Origin: JAVVEG01 sp032251455
GTDB taxonomy: Bacteria; Pseudomonadota; Gammaproteobacteria; Pseudomonadales; Pseudohongiellaceae
Direction of reading: 5' to 3'
NCBI GenBank assembly: GCA_032251455.1
Contig: JAVVEG010000016.1
Coordinates: 11,605-75,604 of the forward strand
DNA: 64,000 bases
Below the pieces are notes generated by a model. That model was not told the DNA's origin. It did no database searches and worked only from the letters and a program-made list of their open reading frames with translations. Made by a program: the position numbers and the translations under genes. Shown here one piece after another: positions 51,742 through 59,446 of this stretch; within the stretch, counting starts at the first letter, position 1, and every line of letters starts with the position of its first letter.

Positions 51742-52362
51742 TCAGGACTCGGCACCATACTCCGTATCGTAATCTTCCATGGCGGCCTCGATGACCACTT
51801 TGGCATGGTCGTAACCGTAGGCTTCTCCAATCGACACCTTGCTTTCTTCACCCGGCACCAGTTTGTAGGTCAGGAAATAATGCCGCATCCGCTCGATCAG
51901 TGCCGGTGGCAGTTGGTTCAGATCATCCAGGTCGCCGAAGAAGGGATCGTTTTCCAGCACGGCAATGATCTTGTCATCGGCCTCACCCCCGTCGAGCATG
52001 GGCAAACCGCCGACAACACGGGCGTTGAGAATGATTTCCGTCTTGGAAATGGGGCGCTCGCTGATGACGCAGATATCCAGCGGGTCACCATCACCGCGGG
52101 TGGCTTCTGCCATCAAGGCGCCAACACGCGCCCCGCAGTAAGTGCGCGGGATAAAACCATACAGGGTGGGATGTTGTGAGGATGAACGCTGGGGGCGGTC
52201 GACACGCAGATAGCCGGTGGTCTTGTCCACTTCGTACTTGACCAGATCAAAGGGGCAGATTTCGATGAAGGCATTCACCACACGCGGTGCCTGTTGTCCG
52301 ACTTCCAGGCCATGCCAGGGGTGTGGACGCCAGCGATAAAAAGGGTTGGGGAATTTTTTCAT
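51742..52362 (-). CDS. ppa: Inorganic pyrophosphatase, family I
   Basis: A 206-residue soluble pyrophosphatase. The family signature DGDPLDICVISERP carries the metal-binding aspartates, preceded by LYGFIPRTYCG and followed by DDKIIAVLENDPFF and the ending VPGEESKVSIGEAYGYDHAK. It hydrolyses pyrophosphate to pull biosynthetic reactions. At 206 residues it is longer than E. coli Ppa (176), with an N-terminal extension around FPNPFYRWRPHPWHGLEVG, a variant I have seen in gammaproteobacteria. It is transcribed away from the amidase gene's end and preceded by AAGGAAGA. Confidence 0.92.
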   Translation of the reverse strand: MKKFPNPFYRWRPHPWHGLEVGQQAPRVVNAFIEICPFDLVKYEVDKTTGYLRVDRPQRSSSQHPTLYGFIPRTYCGARVGALMAEATRGDGDPLDICVISERPISKTEIILNARVVGGLPMLDGGEADDKIIAVLENDPFFGDLDDLNQLPPALIERMRHYFLTYKLVPGEESKVSIGEAYGYDHAKVVIEAAMEDYDTEYGAES

Positions 52363-52436
52363 TTAATAAATCTTCCTGTAAGGAAAAGGCGCGCATTATA
52401 CAGAAATTATCCAGCAATGGGAGCGGAACCTGGCTT

Positions 52437-53840
52437 TCAGTGCTCTGCCAGCAACTGTCTGGCCAGTTGCAGAAGCTGGTGATCCATGCCCCAGGCGGCA
52501 CTGATCATGATGCCAATGGGCAAGCCTTTGGCAGTGTGGTGTACGGGGACCGAGGCGCTGGGTTGTCCGGTGCCGTTGTACAGTGCGGCAAACCCACCAT
52601 AGGCGGCGAAGCGTTTGGCGTAGGTTTTCATGTCGTTTGAATTCATGTCCAGCCAGCCCAGTTCGGCTGGAGGCTGGGCCAGAACGGGTGACAGCACAAT
52701 ATCATAGTCCTGATGGAACAGTTGCATCTGCCGTTCGGCAGTCTTGATGCTATTCAGGGCGCCAAGATATTCCAGCACGCTGACCTGCATGCCGGCCCTG
52801 GCCATGCTGCGGGTTGCTGTTTCCAGAGGGGCCTCTGCCAGATCGAGTGCCAGGCGGTCGAGCTGGGGCTTGATGGTTTCAGCAACATGCGCGTTGATGA
52901 CGGTAATCATGGCCTGGGTCAACTGCCGATAGTCGACCGGTGGGGCAGCCATGCTGATCTGGTGGCCCAGTTCACGGCAACGCCGGGTGGTTTTTTCCAA
53001 AGCCTGCCGGCAGTCCGGATGAATTTCTGCGCCGGCGGGGTGTTCCTGCTGCACCGCAATGCGCAGTGTGCCTGGGTCATCGCCATGGGTCTGGGCATAG
53101 GAGTGCGGGAAAGGCGGCAGTGGGTAAAGGCCTGCTTGTTGCAAGCGCAGTATATCGAGAAAGGCGGCACTGTCGCGGACGCTGCGGGTCAGAACATGAT
53201 TGACGCTGAGTCCACTCCAACTGGCACCCATCTCTTCTTCGCTCACGGTCAGGCCCCGGCTCGGCTTGAGCCCGAACAGGCCGCAGCAGGACGCAGGCAC
53301 CCGGATTGAGCCACCACCATCGCTGCCGTGAGCTGCAGGCACAATAGCGGCGGCCACTGCCGCGGCGGCACCCCCACTGGAGCCACCCGTGGAATAGCGA
53401 GGGTTTGCCGGGTTATGGCAAGGTCCGAACAGGGCAGATTCCGTGGTGATGGTCAGGCACAGTTCCGGGGTGTTGGTCTTGCCGAAAATGATCAGGCCGG
53501 CTTCGCGCAGCCGCTGGGTCAACAGACTGTCCTGTGTGGCGGTGTCCCCTGCAAACAGTCTGCTGCCACGGGTTTGTGCCAGCCCCTGGACGGCGCTGAT
53601 ATCCTTGATCAGGAAAGGGACTCCGCGCAAGGGGTGCCCGGCATCGGGTGGTTCGCATTGCCCGGCCGCAGCCAGAGCGCGTTCACGATCGAAACTGACG
53701 ATGGCATTGAGCTCCGGGTTCAGGGCATCGGCCCTGGCCAGGGCACAGTGCAGCAACTCGGTGGCGTTGGTTTGTCCCGCTTGAATCAGCTCGGCCAGGC
53801 CTGTGGCGTCATGACGTGCATAGTCTGCAAGGTCAAGCAT
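52437..53840 (-). CDS. Amidase-signature family hydrolase
   Basis: A 467-residue amidase-signature enzyme. The Ser-cisSer-Lys triad is visible: lysine in GVPFLIKDISA, the serine-rich loop STGGSSGGAAAAVAAAIVPA, and SDGGGSIRVPASCCGLFGLK with the nucleophile region. No signal peptide is present, so it acts in the cytoplasm. Members hydrolyse aliphatic or aromatic amides, and relatives serve in GatA or urea metabolism; gatB and gatC are absent here, so it is not the tRNA amidotransferase. Tandem repeats occupy the region just upstream of its start. Confidence 0.9.
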   Translation of the reverse strand: MLDLADYARHDATGLAELIQAGQTNATELLHCALARADALNPELNAIVSFDRERALAAAGQCEPPDAGHPLRGVPFLIKDISAVQGLAQTRGSRLFAGDTATQDSLLTQRLREAGLIIFGKTNTPELCLTITTESALFGPCHNPANPRYSTGGSSGGAAAAVAAAIVPAAHGSDGGGSIRVPASCCGLFGLKPSRGLTVSEEEMGASWSGLSVNHVLTRSVRDSAAFLDILRLQQAGLYPLPPFPHSYAQTHGDDPGTLRIAVQQEHPAGAEIHPDCRQALEKTTRRCRELGHQISMAAPPVDYRQLTQAMITVINAHVAETIKPQLDRLALDLAEAPLETATRSMARAGMQVSVLEYLGALNSIKTAERQMQLFHQDYDIVLSPVLAQPPAELGWLDMNSNDMKTYAKRFAAYGGFAALYNGTGQPSASVPVHHTAKGLPIGIMISAAWGMDHQLLQLARQLLAEH

Positions 53841-53852
53841 GAATCCCTCTTT

Positions 53853-53906
53853 TTCAGTCCAGTTGTTCAGTCCAGTTGCTTCAGTCCAGTTGCTTCAGTC
53901 CAGTTG
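53853..53906. repeat. Four tandem copies of a 13-bp unit upstream of the amidase gene
   Basis: TTCAGTCCAGTTG occurs exactly at 53853-53865, 53866-53878, 53880-53892 and 53894-53906, the last two preceded by a single C. It begins 13 bases before the amidase start codon in transcript orientation, so it would be in the leader or promoter. Confidence 0.9.
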
Positions 53907-53935
53907 TAGAGTGCAGGCTTACCGAACGCTTGTCT

Positions 53936-53983
53936 ATAGCCGGTCGATATCATAGCCGGTTTATATCATAGCCGGTCGATATC
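53936..53983. repeat. Three tandem copies of a 16-bp unit at the DUF4252 gene end
   Basis: ATAGCCGGTCGATATC at 53936-53951 and 53968-53983, with the variant ATAGCCGGTTTATATC between them at 53952-53967. The right-hand copy encodes the last residues (DIDRL) of the DUF4252 protein, and its stop TGA spans the junction of two units. The array thus duplicates the 3' end of the gene. Confidence 0.9.
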
Positions 53984-54541
53984 AAAATGCTGTGTCAGAG
54001 TACTGATGTCATCCGGGTTGATCTCGCCAACGATGTTGACAAATACCGTGCTCGACGGTTTGGAGATCATCATGGTAATGCCCTGGATCAAATTGTCATT
54101 GGCAGCAATCTTGTAATAGACATCGACATGATCGTGGGATTCCCGAACCTGTGCAATACGCTCCCAGCCGCGCTGATCGAGTTCATCAGCGGTAATGGCT
54201 ATGACTTCCAGTACCTCGTCCTGATTCCGGCTTGAAGTCGTAAACGCATTGATCTTGACGCTGAGCAGATTTCTCAACAGTTCAGCAAGCCCCGGCTCCT
54301 GATGGTTGACGACACTGGCGATGACACCCAGCAATACCGGTTTGAGATTGACTTCCACCGTACTCTGCCCGGGGGAAAACAGGGAAAGCCCACTGAAATC
54401 GACGTAGCCCGGGTGATCTTCCAGGGCCGTGCCGGCATCGGCAGCCATGCTGGTATTGACCAGCAACAACAGGAAGAAGAACAAGGGCAGCATTTTCTTC
54501 AGCTCTTGCAGTTTTTTCAATTCTGGTGCAGACGTTTTCAT
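53966..54541 (-). CDS. Exported DUF4252 protein
   Basis: A 191-residue protein with an N-terminal hydrophobic signal (MLPLFFFLLLLVNTSMAAD) after a charged, Lys-rich start. The mature domain resembles DUF4252: GYVDFSGLSLFSPGQSTVEV, EVNLKPVLLGVIASVV, a helical middle, and VNIVGEINPDDISTLTQHFDI at the end. The function of the family is unknown; the proteins are periplasmic and often lie near regulators or envelope-stress genes. The ATG at 54541 has GAGGTGAG upstream; the frame is open 25 codons further without support. It is probably the last gene of the GntR-ABC operon and ends inside a tandem repeat. Confidence 0.78.
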   Translation of the reverse strand: MKTSAPELKKLQELKKMLPLFFFLLLLVNTSMAADAGTALEDHPGYVDFSGLSLFSPGQSTVEVNLKPVLLGVIASVVNHQEPGLAELLRNLLSVKINAFTTSSRNQDEVLEVIAITADELDQRGWERIAQVRESHDHVDVYYKIAANDNLIQGITMMISKPSSTVFVNIVGEINPDDISTLTQHFDIDRL

Positions 54542-54596
54542 GTTTCTCACCTCTGTGAAATTGATAGGGAACAGCTTCTTTGGCACGACCTTCCTG

Positions 54597-54755
54597 TTAC
54601 TGCTCATTGATATCAATGCTTATCCAGGGGTTGTCAAAATCCAGTCTTCCAGCTTCCCTGCCGGTGATAATGCCTTCCATCATAATGATCAGAAAGCTGA
54701 GCAGGATAATGCTGCCCAGTAAGGTATAGCGGCTTTTCAGGATCATTTTTTTCAT
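54597..54755 (-). CDS. Small single-span membrane protein in the GntR-ABC operon
   Basis: A 52-residue frame starting MKKMILKSRYTLLGSIILLS. A basic start is followed by one hydrophobic helix (about residues 9-28, LLGSIILLSFLIIMMEGII) and a polar tail ending DFDNPWISIDINEQ. GAGG lies eight bases before the ATG at 54755; another in-frame ATG at 54761 is closer to it. It sits 22 bases after the permease stop and 55 before the DUF4252 start on the same strand. Position, ribosome site and hydrophobic pattern support a real gene that short-ORF filters would miss. Homologues are unknown to me. Confidence 0.65.
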   Translation of the reverse strand: MKKMILKSRYTLLGSIILLSFLIIMMEGIITGREAGRLDFDNPWISIDINEQ

Positions 54756-54776
54756 GCTCATGTCCTCAGCAGACGT

Positions 54777-55628
54777 TCAATCGGGAAAGCGTCGCATCAT
54801 GATGGCCCCTGCCAGCAGGATTGAACCAAGCAGCAGACCATAGCTCATTTCATACCAGGGCATCGCTGCAAAGAGATTGGTGTAGTTGTTGAAAATTTCC
54901 GAGTAAGGCAGTCCTCTGCTGCTCAGCCAGGTTGAAAAGTAACTGCTTGACAGGATGACCCGCTCGGCCAGAGCCAGCATCAGCAGCAGGCCAATGGCCC
55001 AGAAAACGGGCACTGATCGGGCAAAGGCTGAAATCAGCAGCAGCCACCCATACAGGGGCAGCAACCAGAAGGCCAGATAGATCATCAACAGGAAAAGCTG
55101 CACAGACCAGCGTGACAGGGAAGCAAGGAGAATGCCAATCGCTGTCAGGGGTTCGCCGTGCAATAAAAGCGTCAAGGTGCACAGAAAAATGATGCCAAGA
55201 CAAAGCGCCAGGTAGATCAATAATGATATTCCAGGCATGAGCAGTGCGGCGGTAATGAGTTTCGAGAGTACGGTCTTGGTGTTGGAAACCGGCATGGAAT
55301 ACCAGAATAGATAACTGCCGGTTTTGCGATCCTCGTAAAGGCACATCAGCAGGTAAATGGGAATCACGATCAGCAGGCTGGATGCAAAGGGCAAAGTCGG
55401 CATCGCGACCAACAGGGTGGCTTGTGCGCGCGCCTCGGCAGCAGGCAGGAGGGCCAGGTTTGCTAATTGATCGACCAGAAAAGAGGCGCTGCCCAGATTG
55501 AAGCGAAGCCAGACCAACAGGGATATTGCCAGAATAATGATGGGCACCCAAAAGCTGGCGAATTTGTGTTCCCAGAATTCACGCTGGATCAGGCTGGTCA
55601 TCTGTCTGCGGTGGTGTTGTGTGTTCAT
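54777..55628 (-). CDS. ABC-2 type transporter permease subunit
   Basis: A 283-residue inner-membrane protein with six clear hydrophobic segments and the ABC-2 permease outline: TSLIQREFWEHKFASFWVPI at the start, then LYEDRKTGSYLFWYSMPVSN, a conserved cytoplasmic loop that in such permeases couples to the ATPase. Six-helix permeases of this type are common in GntR(YtrA)-controlled operons of antibiotic- or stress-induced exporters. The first codons overlap the ATPase gene's stop by four bases, so the two proteins are made together. The substrate is unknown. Confidence 0.85.
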   Translation of the reverse strand: MNTQHHRRQMTSLIQREFWEHKFASFWVPIIILAISLLVWLRFNLGSASFLVDQLANLALLPAAEARAQATLLVAMPTLPFASSLLIVIPIYLLMCLYEDRKTGSYLFWYSMPVSNTKTVLSKLITAALLMPGISLLIYLALCLGIIFLCTLTLLLHGEPLTAIGILLASLSRWSVQLFLLMIYLAFWLLPLYGWLLLISAFARSVPVFWAIGLLLMLALAERVILSSSYFSTWLSSRGLPYSEIFNNYTNLFAAMPWYEMSYGLLLGSILLAGAIMMRRFPD

Positions 55629-56482
55629 TCCTGTGCTCCTTGCATCATGGCAACAAACAAATCAGAGATTGCCGGAGTATGGACTTCTCCCAATGAGCGC
55701 AATACCTCAGGATCCTGGTTGTGGTAGATGAAGGCAATTCTGCCCAGCAGCTTGCGCTCATGCAGGGGATTGTAGAGACGGGCGTGTGTCGTTGCCTCTG
55801 GTGCCACCAGAACTTCATGAAAGGTGTCAGGTATCGCATCCATGCTGCTGTCCAGAATCAAACGCCCCTTGCGGATGAACAGCAGATGGGTCAGCAAGGC
55901 CTCGATTTCCTCCACCTGGTGCGTGCTGATGAGCACGGTTTTTTCCTGATCGCAATAATCACTCAACAGGCGATCATAGAACTCCTTGCGGTACATGATG
56001 TCCAGGCCAAGGGTTGGCTCGTCCAGGATCAATAGCTTGACATCAATAGCCATGACCAGTGCCAGGTGTAACTGCGTAACCATGCCCTTGGACAGGGTCT
56101 TGATCCTGCTATGTGGGTTGATGCTGGTTTTGGCCAGAAGCTGTTGGGCCTTGTTTCGGTCAAAGCGCGGATGCACGCCGCTGAGATACTCGATAGCCTG
56201 CCGTGCCTGCATCCACTTGGGCAGAATACCGACATCGGCAATAAAGCAGACATCCTGCATCAACAGGTGGCGTTGTTCTCTGGGGTCATGTCCGCAAACC
56301 TGGAGATCACCGGTAAAATCGCACAAGCCCAGCATGGCTTTCATGGCGGTGGTTTTGCCTGCACCATTGGGACCAATCAGGCCGGCGATGGCACCGGGGG
56401 CGATCTCGACATCGATCGCATCCAGAGCCTTGAATTTGCCATAGGACTTGCTGAGGCCTTTGGCGCTGATCAGAGGGTTCAT
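55625..56482 (-). CDS. ABC transporter ATP-binding subunit
   Basis: A 285-residue ABC ATPase: Walker A GPNGAGKTT (37-45), the signature loop as LSKGM (instead of LSGGQ), Walker B LLILDEPTLGLD, and the switch histidine in STHQVEE. The deviant signature is common in YtrB-like exporters. A C-terminal extension of about 70 residues follows the core. It overlaps the GntR gene upstream and the permease downstream by four bases each (ATGA), giving a tight regulator-ATPase-permease unit. Confidence 0.9.
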   Translation of the reverse strand: MNPLISAKGLSKSYGKFKALDAIDVEIAPGAIAGLIGPNGAGKTTAMKAMLGLCDFTGDLQVCGHDPREQRHLLMQDVCFIADVGILPKWMQARQAIEYLSGVHPRFDRNKAQQLLAKTSINPHSRIKTLSKGMVTQLHLALVMAIDVKLLILDEPTLGLDIMYRKEFYDRLLSDYCDQEKTVLISTHQVEEIEALLTHLLFIRKGRLILDSSMDAIPDTFHEVLVAPEATTHARLYNPLHERKLLGRIAFIYHNQDPEVLRSLGEVHTPAISDLFVAMMQGAQE

Positions 56483-56868
56483 GGTTTGCTGTCTCCATTG
56501 TCGTCAGACTGCTGCTCATGGTGTCCCGGGAGCAACTCATCCAGAGTGATATTCAGTTGTTTCATGCGGGCCTGGATGGCAGGCCATTCCTTTTCCTTGA
56601 AGCGGATTCTTTCCAGTTCGGTCACGGCCTGACTGGCACCGGCGATGACAAACATGCCCAGACCGCGCCGCTTTTCCACCAGCCCCTCATCCACCATCAA
56701 TTGATAGGCCTTGGAAACAGTGATGGGATTGATGCGTTGCTCGCTGGCGATCTGTCTGACCGAGGGCAGGGCATCCCCGTCGCCAAAAACCCCGTCAATA
56801 ATCAGCGCCACCAGTCTGTCGCGCAGCTGGTGGTAGATGGGTTCCTTGTCGTTCCAGGGTGTTTGCAT
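56479..56868 (-). CDS. GntR-family (YtrA subfamily) regulator
   Basis: A 129-residue regulator with a GntR winged helix (residues 10-75: PIYHQLRDRLVALIIDGVFG, LPSVRQIASEQRINPITVSK and YQLMVDEGLVEKRRGLGMFV) and only a short C-terminal helical tail of about 50 residues. This is the YtrA layout, in which no large ligand domain exists and the operon is an ABC exporter. It is first in the operon and probably represses it by binding the inverted repeat at 56905-56930. Confidence 0.9.
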   Translation of the reverse strand: MQTPWNDKEPIYHQLRDRLVALIIDGVFGDGDALPSVRQIASEQRINPITVSKAYQLMVDEGLVEKRRGLGMFVIAGASQAVTELERIRFKEKEWPAIQARMKQLNITLDELLPGHHEQQSDDNGDSKP

Positions 56869-56904
56869 TGGGTACCTGGGTTCTCGGTATCAGTGTTTCA
56901 GTAA

Positions 56905-56946
56905 TGGTGTTGTACATAACCATAACACCAAAACGGATTGATGCAA
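56905..56946 (-). promoter_or_regulatory. Promoter and inverted-repeat operator of the GntR-ABC operon
   Basis: TGGTGTT (56905-56911) and AACACCA (56924-56930) are perfect 7-base inverted arms 12 bases apart. On the minus strand TTGCAT (56946-56941), 16 bases and TATGGT (56924-56919) form a promoter-like pair, with the -10 inside the repeat. A regulator bound there would block RNA polymerase. Position and symmetry support an auto-regulated operator. Confidence 0.5.
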
Positions 56947-56997
56947 GCTTTTTTTTCAGGCTTTTGTCAGATTTCTGAAAATTAGTGGAGAAACCGA

Positions 56998-57573
56998 TTA
57001 GTCAGCAGGTGTTGCGAGTTCGTGGTAGCGGAAACAATCCTGCAGGTGATCGTTGACCATGCCACTGGCCTGCATATGGGCGTAGACGATGGTCGAGCCG
57101 ATAAACTTGAAGCCGCGTTGCTTGAGGGCTTTGGACAGGGCATCACTTTCTTTGCTGGTGGCCGGCACCTCGCCCCGGTTTTTGCGTTTGCCATCGATAG
57201 GCCTGTCGCCGACAAAAGACCAGAGATAGCTGCTGAAGCTGCCGAATTCCTGCTGGACGGCTAGAAAGGCCTGGGCATTATGCCTAATGGCAAACAGTTT
57301 CAGGCGGTTGCGGATCAGACCAGGGTCCAGCAGCAATTGTTCCAGCTCAGCGTCGGTCATGGCGGCTATCCGGATGGGATCAAAATCATGGAATTTCCTG
57401 CGGTAATGTTCACGCTTGCGCAGTACCGTGATCCAGCTCAGGCCCGCCTGTTGACCTTCCAGACACAGAAACTCGAATTGCTTGCGATCATCGCGCACGG
57501 GCACACCCCACTCCTTGTCGTGATAATCAATGTAGAGCGCGTCTTCTCCGGGCCACCAGCAACGTGTTGTCAT
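56998..57573 (-). CDS. tag: DNA-3-methyladenine glycosylase I
   Basis: A 191-residue Tag protein that removes 3-methyladenine from DNA. Typical are RCWWPGEDALYIDYHDKEWG at the N-terminus (Cys and His zinc ligands, the latter in YHDKEWG), EGQQAGLSWITVLRKRE, FVGDRPIDGKRKNRGEVPAT, and FKFIGSTIVYAHMQASGMVN followed by NDHLQDCFRY with the last zinc ligands. The length agrees with the family. An AAGGAG site precedes the ATG. It is separate from the Ada-AlkA/Ogt operon 10 kb away. Confidence 0.95.
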   Translation of the reverse strand: MTTRCWWPGEDALYIDYHDKEWGVPVRDDRKQFEFLCLEGQQAGLSWITVLRKREHYRRKFHDFDPIRIAAMTDAELEQLLLDPGLIRNRLKLFAIRHNAQAFLAVQQEFGSFSSYLWSFVGDRPIDGKRKNRGEVPATSKESDALSKALKQRGFKFIGSTIVYAHMQASGMVNDHLQDCFRYHELATPAD

Positions 57574-57606
57574 AAGCTGAATCTCCTTGCTTATCAGGTC
57601 ATGGGC

Positions 57607-58671
57607 TTATGATGAAAGCCCGCCTTGCCTGGGATGGCGCAGGCTGATGATGGAAAAACCGTCCTGCTGCAGCAGGACTTCGACAGTATGGAAATGTTCC
57701 AGGGCAGGTTTCTCCACGGCGATGAATTGATTGACCACCAGCAGGGCTTCGCCCCTGGCTTGACACAGTTTCTGCAATTGTTGCAGAAACCGGCGGGTCA
57801 GTGCCTGGCTGGTTTTGAAACCCTGATGAAATGGCGGGTTGCACAGGATCAGACTGAAGCGTTCCTGCAGTTTGCTGCCACAATCGTCAAGACTGACCGT
57901 GACCTCAAGCCCACGGCGCCTGAAATTGGCGGCGGCAGCGGTGACGGCAGCGACATTGTTGTCCGTGGCATGGCGCCTGGTGCAGGGTAGCGCCTGGGTT
58001 GCCAGCAGGAGGTAACCATAACCACAGCCCAGGTCCAGCAGACTATCGATACGGGTGGCATCGGCATAGCGTGAAGTGGCTGTTGCCGCCAGCAAAGCGC
58101 TGCCGCGATCTGTTTTCTGCCAGCCATAAATGCCGGGTTTGCTGAGAAATACCCCGTCCTTGCCATTCAGCTCGCGCAGTTGCGGGTATTGCTGCTCATC
58201 CAGCCAGCGGGGTGTTTCTGTGCTGCCTGATTTGCTGACAGTAACCCGATAAGAAGTCCCTTTTTTGTCAATTTGTGCGCGTGTATTGAATACCTGGGCA
58301 ATGGTTTTGGCAAAAGTCTTGATACCTTCGCTCTTGCTGCCCAGCAGCAGCAATTGGCCGCCATCAGGCAGATGACGGAAAGCGGCATTCACGCAGTGAT
58401 GCACCAGCGCTTTTTCCTTGGATATCCGGTACACGATGCGCTGGTAAGCCGTCTGCGGCAAGGCGGAGAAGTCAAAATCATTGAGTACGACCGTATGTCC
58501 CTTGGCGCTCAGCACCTGGTACAGATCATACCGATTGGTCAATACCTGCAAGCCCGGGGCAGGGGTGATATTTGCCAGGGTTTCAGTATCGGTATTTTCA
58601 TCCAGCAGCCACAGCACAGACTGGTGGCTGGCAGCATCCAGGGCTGAACGGAGCAGGGCGCTAGTGTGCAT
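57607..58671 (-). CDS. rRNA small/large subunit guanine-N2 methyltransferase (RsmC/RlmG-like)
   Basis: A 354-residue protein built like RsmC and RlmG: an N-terminal inactive methyltransferase-like domain (about 1-180, including LLLLGSKSEGIKTFAK) and a catalytic C-terminal domain with the SAM-binding DSLLDLGCGYGYLLLA and the NPPFHQGF motif used for guanine N2 methylation. RsmC modifies G1207 of 16S rRNA and RlmG modifies G1835 of 23S rRNA; sequence alone does not decide. Its first 11 bases overlap the end of rsuA, a 16S rRNA enzyme gene, which leans towards RsmC. Confidence 0.82.
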   Translation of the reverse strand: MHTSALLRSALDAASHQSVLWLLDENTDTETLANITPAPGLQVLTNRYDLYQVLSAKGHTVVLNDFDFSALPQTAYQRIVYRISKEKALVHHCVNAAFRHLPDGGQLLLLGSKSEGIKTFAKTIAQVFNTRAQIDKKGTSYRVTVSKSGSTETPRWLDEQQYPQLRELNGKDGVFLSKPGIYGWQKTDRGSALLAATATSRYADATRIDSLLDLGCGYGYLLLATQALPCTRRHATDNNVAAVTAAAANFRRRGLEVTVSLDDCGSKLQERFSLILCNPPFHQGFKTSQALTRRFLQQLQKLCQARGEALLVVNQFIAVEKPALEHFHTVEVLLQQDGFSIISLRHPRQGGLSS

Positions 58672-59368
58672 GGTTTTTATCCATCATGGTGATTTCACTG
58701 GCGGTCAGCGCCCGGAATTCACCAGCCTGCAGCGTTGAGGGCAGACAGATACCCGCTATCTGGCTGCGATGCAGGGCCGTGACCCGGTTGCCGCAGGCAG
58801 CGAACATGCGCTTGACCTGGTGATAACGGCCTTCACTGATGCTCAGCTCCACCCGATTCTCAGCCAGCAGCTGGGCCTGCGCAGGCCTTGTCGGCTTGCT
58901 TTCTCCGCGTAATAAAATGCCGGTCTCAAGTTGTTGCAGGGTCTCCTGTGTCACCGGTTGGGACAGGGTGACCAGATAGGTTTTCTGGCAAGCCTGGCGG
59001 GGGCTGCTGATCCGGTGCAGCCATTGACCATCATTGCTCAGCAGCACCAGGCCGGTGGTATCGATATCGAGCCTGCCGGCAATGCGCAGATCCTGGTTCA
59101 GTTCAGGCGGGAGCAGATCCAGCACCGTGGGATGATCGCTATCGTGTGTGGCACAGACATAGCCTGCCGGTTTGTGCAGCATGAAATAGCGTTTGCCCGG
59201 CAAAGTGAGGGCTTGCCCTGCCAGCATGACGGTGGCGTCGGTGTCTGGCTTGAAGCTGGCGTCGGTAATGATCTGGCCGTTGACGCTGACCTGATTGCTG
59301 CGGATACTGCGACGTGCTTCTTCCCGGGAAAGTGGCGTGGCGTGGCTGAGGAATTTGTCGAGTCGCAT
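58661..59368 (-). CDS. rsuA: 16S rRNA pseudouridine(516) synthase
   Basis: A 235-residue pseudouridine synthase with an N-terminal S4 RNA-binding domain (MRLDKFLSHATPLSREEARR) and the RsuA-type catalytic domain. The catalytic aspartate is D101 in AGRLDIDTTGLVLLSNDGQW. YFMLHKPAGYVCATHDSDHP and the later GRYHQVKRMFAACGNRV are also family motifs. It isomerises U516 of 16S rRNA. It overlaps the next gene, an RsmC/RlmG-like methyltransferase, by 11 bases, so two rRNA modification enzymes are co-expressed. Confidence 0.93.
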   Translation of the reverse strand: MRLDKFLSHATPLSREEARRSIRSNQVSVNGQIITDASFKPDTDATVMLAGQALTLPGKRYFMLHKPAGYVCATHDSDHPTVLDLLPPELNQDLRIAGRLDIDTTGLVLLSNDGQWLHRISSPRQACQKTYLVTLSQPVTQETLQQLETGILLRGESKPTRPAQAQLLAENRVELSISEGRYHQVKRMFAACGNRVTALHRSQIAGICLPSTLQAGEFRALTASEITMMDKNHAH

Positions 59369-59422
59369 GAGGGCTGATTATAGGACCTGGGCCAAAAGAG
59401 AGCTACTACGGATAACGACACT

Positions 59423-59446
59423 ATAGATGACAACACCATAGATGAC
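59423..59446 (+). repeat. 15-bp-period duplication at the dinF-type gene start
   Basis: ATAGATGAC occurs at 59423-59431 and 59438-59446, each followed by a similar ACAAC-type tract. The second copy holds the likely start codon (ATG at 59442); the first holds an ATG that runs into a stop after four codons. Confidence 0.6.

Noticed and set aside
52437..53840. GatA subunit of tRNA amidotransferase
   Set aside because: No gatB or gatC nearby and the sequence is of the general amidase type.
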